Positions 62,403 to 64,000 of a stretch of 64,000 bases of DNA are shown in pieces. Under the pieces are notes generated by a model. It saw only the letters and a program-made list of their open reading frames with translations. It did not search any database and had not been told where the DNA came from. The stretch comes from Apilactobacillus bombintestini (GTDB taxonomy: Bacteria > Bacillota > Bacilli > Lactobacillales > Lactobacillaceae), in assembly GCF_003627035.1 (NCBI RefSeq), contig NZ_CP032626.1, positions 744,001 through 808,000 on the forward strand. Reading direction: 5' to 3'. The position numbers and the translations under genes were made by a program. How positions within the stretch are numbered: position 1 is the stretch's first letter; each line of letters begins with the position of its first letter.

Positions 62403-64000
62403 TTAAATATTTAACTTTTTATAGTCACTCTCTGTTAAATAAACATCTCTTGGTTTAGAACCATGTTGCCCGGAGACATAATTATGCTTTTCTAGTTCAT
62501 CTATTAAACTAGCCGCTCGGTTATATCCAATAGAAAATACTCTTTGTAGCTTAGAAGTAGAAACCGTATCTTCTTGTGAAATATATTCTAATACGTCGGG
62601 CATCAATTCATCTTGTTGCTCTACTTGGTTCACACTCTTTAGCAATGAATCAGGTTGGAATGCGTACTTTGGTTTTCCACGTTTCTTAACTTCATCAATA
62701 ATTCTTTCGATTTCATCATTAGTTACAAAAGTACCTTGTAGACGTACAGATTGACTAGCACCATTACCTAGATACAACATGTCACCTTTACCTAATAATC
62801 GTTCAGCACCGGCTGTATCTATAATAGTTCTAGAATCAACTTGACTAGATACCATAAAGGCAACTCTAGTAGGAATATTATTCTTGATAGTACCAGTAAT
62901 AATATCCACACTAGGTCTTTGTGTAGCCACAATCAAATGAATACCAGCTGCACGTGCCTTTTGAGTGATACGAACAATATAATCTTGTACTTCATTAGAA
63001 GCCACCATCATTAAGTCAGCCAATTCATCAATAACTATGACAATATATGGCATCTTCATAGCATATTCACCATGTTCTTCAGCTAACTTATTAAATTGTT
63101 CAATATTTCTAGCACCAGAAGCTGCTAATTTTTCATATCTTTCATCCATTTCTTTAACTGCCCACTTCAAAGCAGCTGAAGCTTGTTTAGGATCAGAAAT
63201 AACTGGTGATAACAAGTGTGGTAAATCGTTATAAGGTGCCATTTCAACGGCCTTAGGGTCAATTAAAATCATCTTTAATTGAGCTGGAGTAGCCTTATAT
63301 AGTAATGAAATCAACATACTATTTAAGAATACACTCTTACCAGATCCGGTAGCACCAGCAATTAATCCATGAGGCATCTTATTTAAATCAGTAACCTTAG
63401 GCTGACCAGTTAAATCCACCCCTAAAGCAACTGTTAATGGATTAGTGCTTTGCTTAAATTGTGGTGAATCCAGTACTTCAGCAAGCTTAACTGGTCTAGG
63501 ATGAGGATTTGGAATTTCAATTCCTACTGTAGTCTTTCCAGGAATTGGAGCTTCAATTCTAATATCCTTAGCAGCTAATGCTAACTTCAAATCATCTGTT
63601 AGGTTGGTAATTTTGCTTACCTTAACCCCTAATTGTAATTTGATTTGGAATTGAGTAACAGTAGGACCATTAGTCCAATCAACAACATTAGCATCAACAT
63701 GGAAAGCTTGTAGTGTTTCATCAAGCTTTTCAGCTTGATCAGCTATCCAATCATCCATCCCCTCATCATCAGTTGTATCAGCTGGTGACAATAAGTCTAA
63801 GGATGGAAATTTATATCCACGATCATCAAAATCAGAAGATATATTTTCTAAATGTTCTGGTTGCTCATTCTTGCTATTATCATCATTAAATAATGACAAG
63901 TCTTTTTGTGCACTATTTTCTTGGTTCAATATTGATGATAATGAATGACCTAGGCCATGTTGATCTATTGATTTACGTTTTTGCTTTTCATCATGTTCTT
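62403..64000 (-). CDS. ftsK: DNA translocase FtsK, C-terminal part
   Basis: The frame stays open to the window edge, so the N-terminal membrane domain lies outside. Visible are the acidic linker, the alpha/beta motor domain with IAGATGSGKSVFLNSML (Walker A), VIVIDELADLMM (Walker B), RITQKARAAGIHLIVATQRPSVD, and the winged gamma domain (KLQRVFSIGYNRAASLIDELE) that reads KOPS sites. Pumps chromosome ends at the septum. The gene precedes murC on the same strand. Confidence 0.96.
   Translation of the reverse strand, partial: EHDEKQKRKSIDQHGLGHSLSSILNQENSAQKDLSLFNDDNSKNEQPEHLENISSDFDDRGYKFPSLDLLSPADTTDDEGMDDWIADQAEKLDETLQAFHVDANVVDWTNGPTVTQFQIKLQLGVKVSKITNLTDDLKLALAAKDIRIEAPIPGKTTVGIEIPNPHPRPVKLAEVLDSPQFKQSTNPLTVALGVDLTGQPKVTDLNKMPHGLIAGATGSGKSVFLNSMLISLLYKATPAQLKMILIDPKAVEMAPYNDLPHLLSPVISDPKQASAALKWAVKEMDERYEKLAASGARNIEQFNKLAEEHGEYAMKMPYIVIVIDELADLMMVASNEVQDYIVRITQKARAAGIHLIVATQRPSVDIITGTIKNNIPTRVAFMVSSQVDSRTIIDTAGAERLLGKGDMLYLGNGASQSVRLQGTFVTNDEIERIIDEVKKRGKPKYAFQPDSLLKSVNQVEQQDELMPDVLEYISQEDTVSTSKLQRVFSIGYNRAASLIDELEKHNYVSGQHGSKPRDVYLTESDYKKLNI

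Noticed and set aside
1-64000. CRISPR arrays, tRNA genes, prophage
   Set aside because: No regularly spaced repeats, no tRNA cloverleaf signatures and no phage-type gene was seen on reading; short tRNAs cannot be ruled out completely without a covariance search.

Overview
The window reads as a chromosomal core segment of a low-GC member of the Lactobacillaceae. The mevalonate isoprenoid genes, EbsA, YpsA/GpsB, class-B RNase P RNA, the ParE/ParC pair and the polA-mutM-coaE-nrdR-dnaB-dnaI-thrS order all fit lactobacilli. Strong A/T bias suggests an insect- or plant-associated heterofermenter (Apilactobacillus/Fructilactobacillus-like), but the species is inference. No phage, transposase, CRISPR array or tRNA gene was seen.

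Layout. 1-4.5 kb: the end of an rRNA m5C methyltransferase, then a leftward mevalonate operon (mvk, mvaD, mvaK2, fni). 4.7-8.7 kb: dinG-like, ypmB-like, dnaD. 8.7-11.6 kb: leftward recU-ponA. 11.7-15.5 kb: ypsA, gpsB, rnpB, an RNA methyltransferase and an FAD oxidoreductase. 15.5-23.5 kb: ebsA, fhs, lspA, rluD, pyrR and a strange carA/carB pair. 23.5-24.5 kb: an A/T-rich islet with one small membrane-protein ORF. 24.5-33.4 kb: glutathione peroxidase, folT under a THF riboswitch, ketopantoate reductase-like protein, DegV, RqcH, a membrane hydrolase, a nuclease lipoprotein, MsrA/MsrB and PnuC. 33.4-43 kb: ppaC, a LysR regulator, parC/parE, plsY and a two-component system. 43.1-49.5 kb: a leftward ribosome-assembly/housekeeping cluster (yqeG, yqeH, yhbY, nadD, yqeK, rsfS, methyltransferase, tmcAL, yceD, rpmF). 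49.6-50.9 kb: infC-rpmI-rplT behind an L20-type leader. 50.9-60.1 kb: thrS with a T-box, dnaI, dnaB, nrdR, coaE, mutM, polA. 60.2-64 kb: a Bax-inhibitor-like protein, murC and the end of ftsK.

Most unusual is a set of full-length, open reading frames whose catalytic residues are gone. The carA product lacks the whole glutaminase triad. The carB product has lost key ATP-grasp ligands and most of its C-terminal third. The dinG product keeps an intact DEDDh exonuclease but has lost Walker A, DEAH and the arginine motif of its helicase half. These look like retained pseudoenzymes rather than fresh pseudogenes. By contrast polA has a single-base frameshift in otherwise perfect coding sequence, which looks recent or artefactual. 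Regulation visible in sequence includes a THF riboswitch, a Thr T-box, an L20-type leader, a palindromic site before msrB and a perfect 16-bp tandem repeat before the small membrane ORF.
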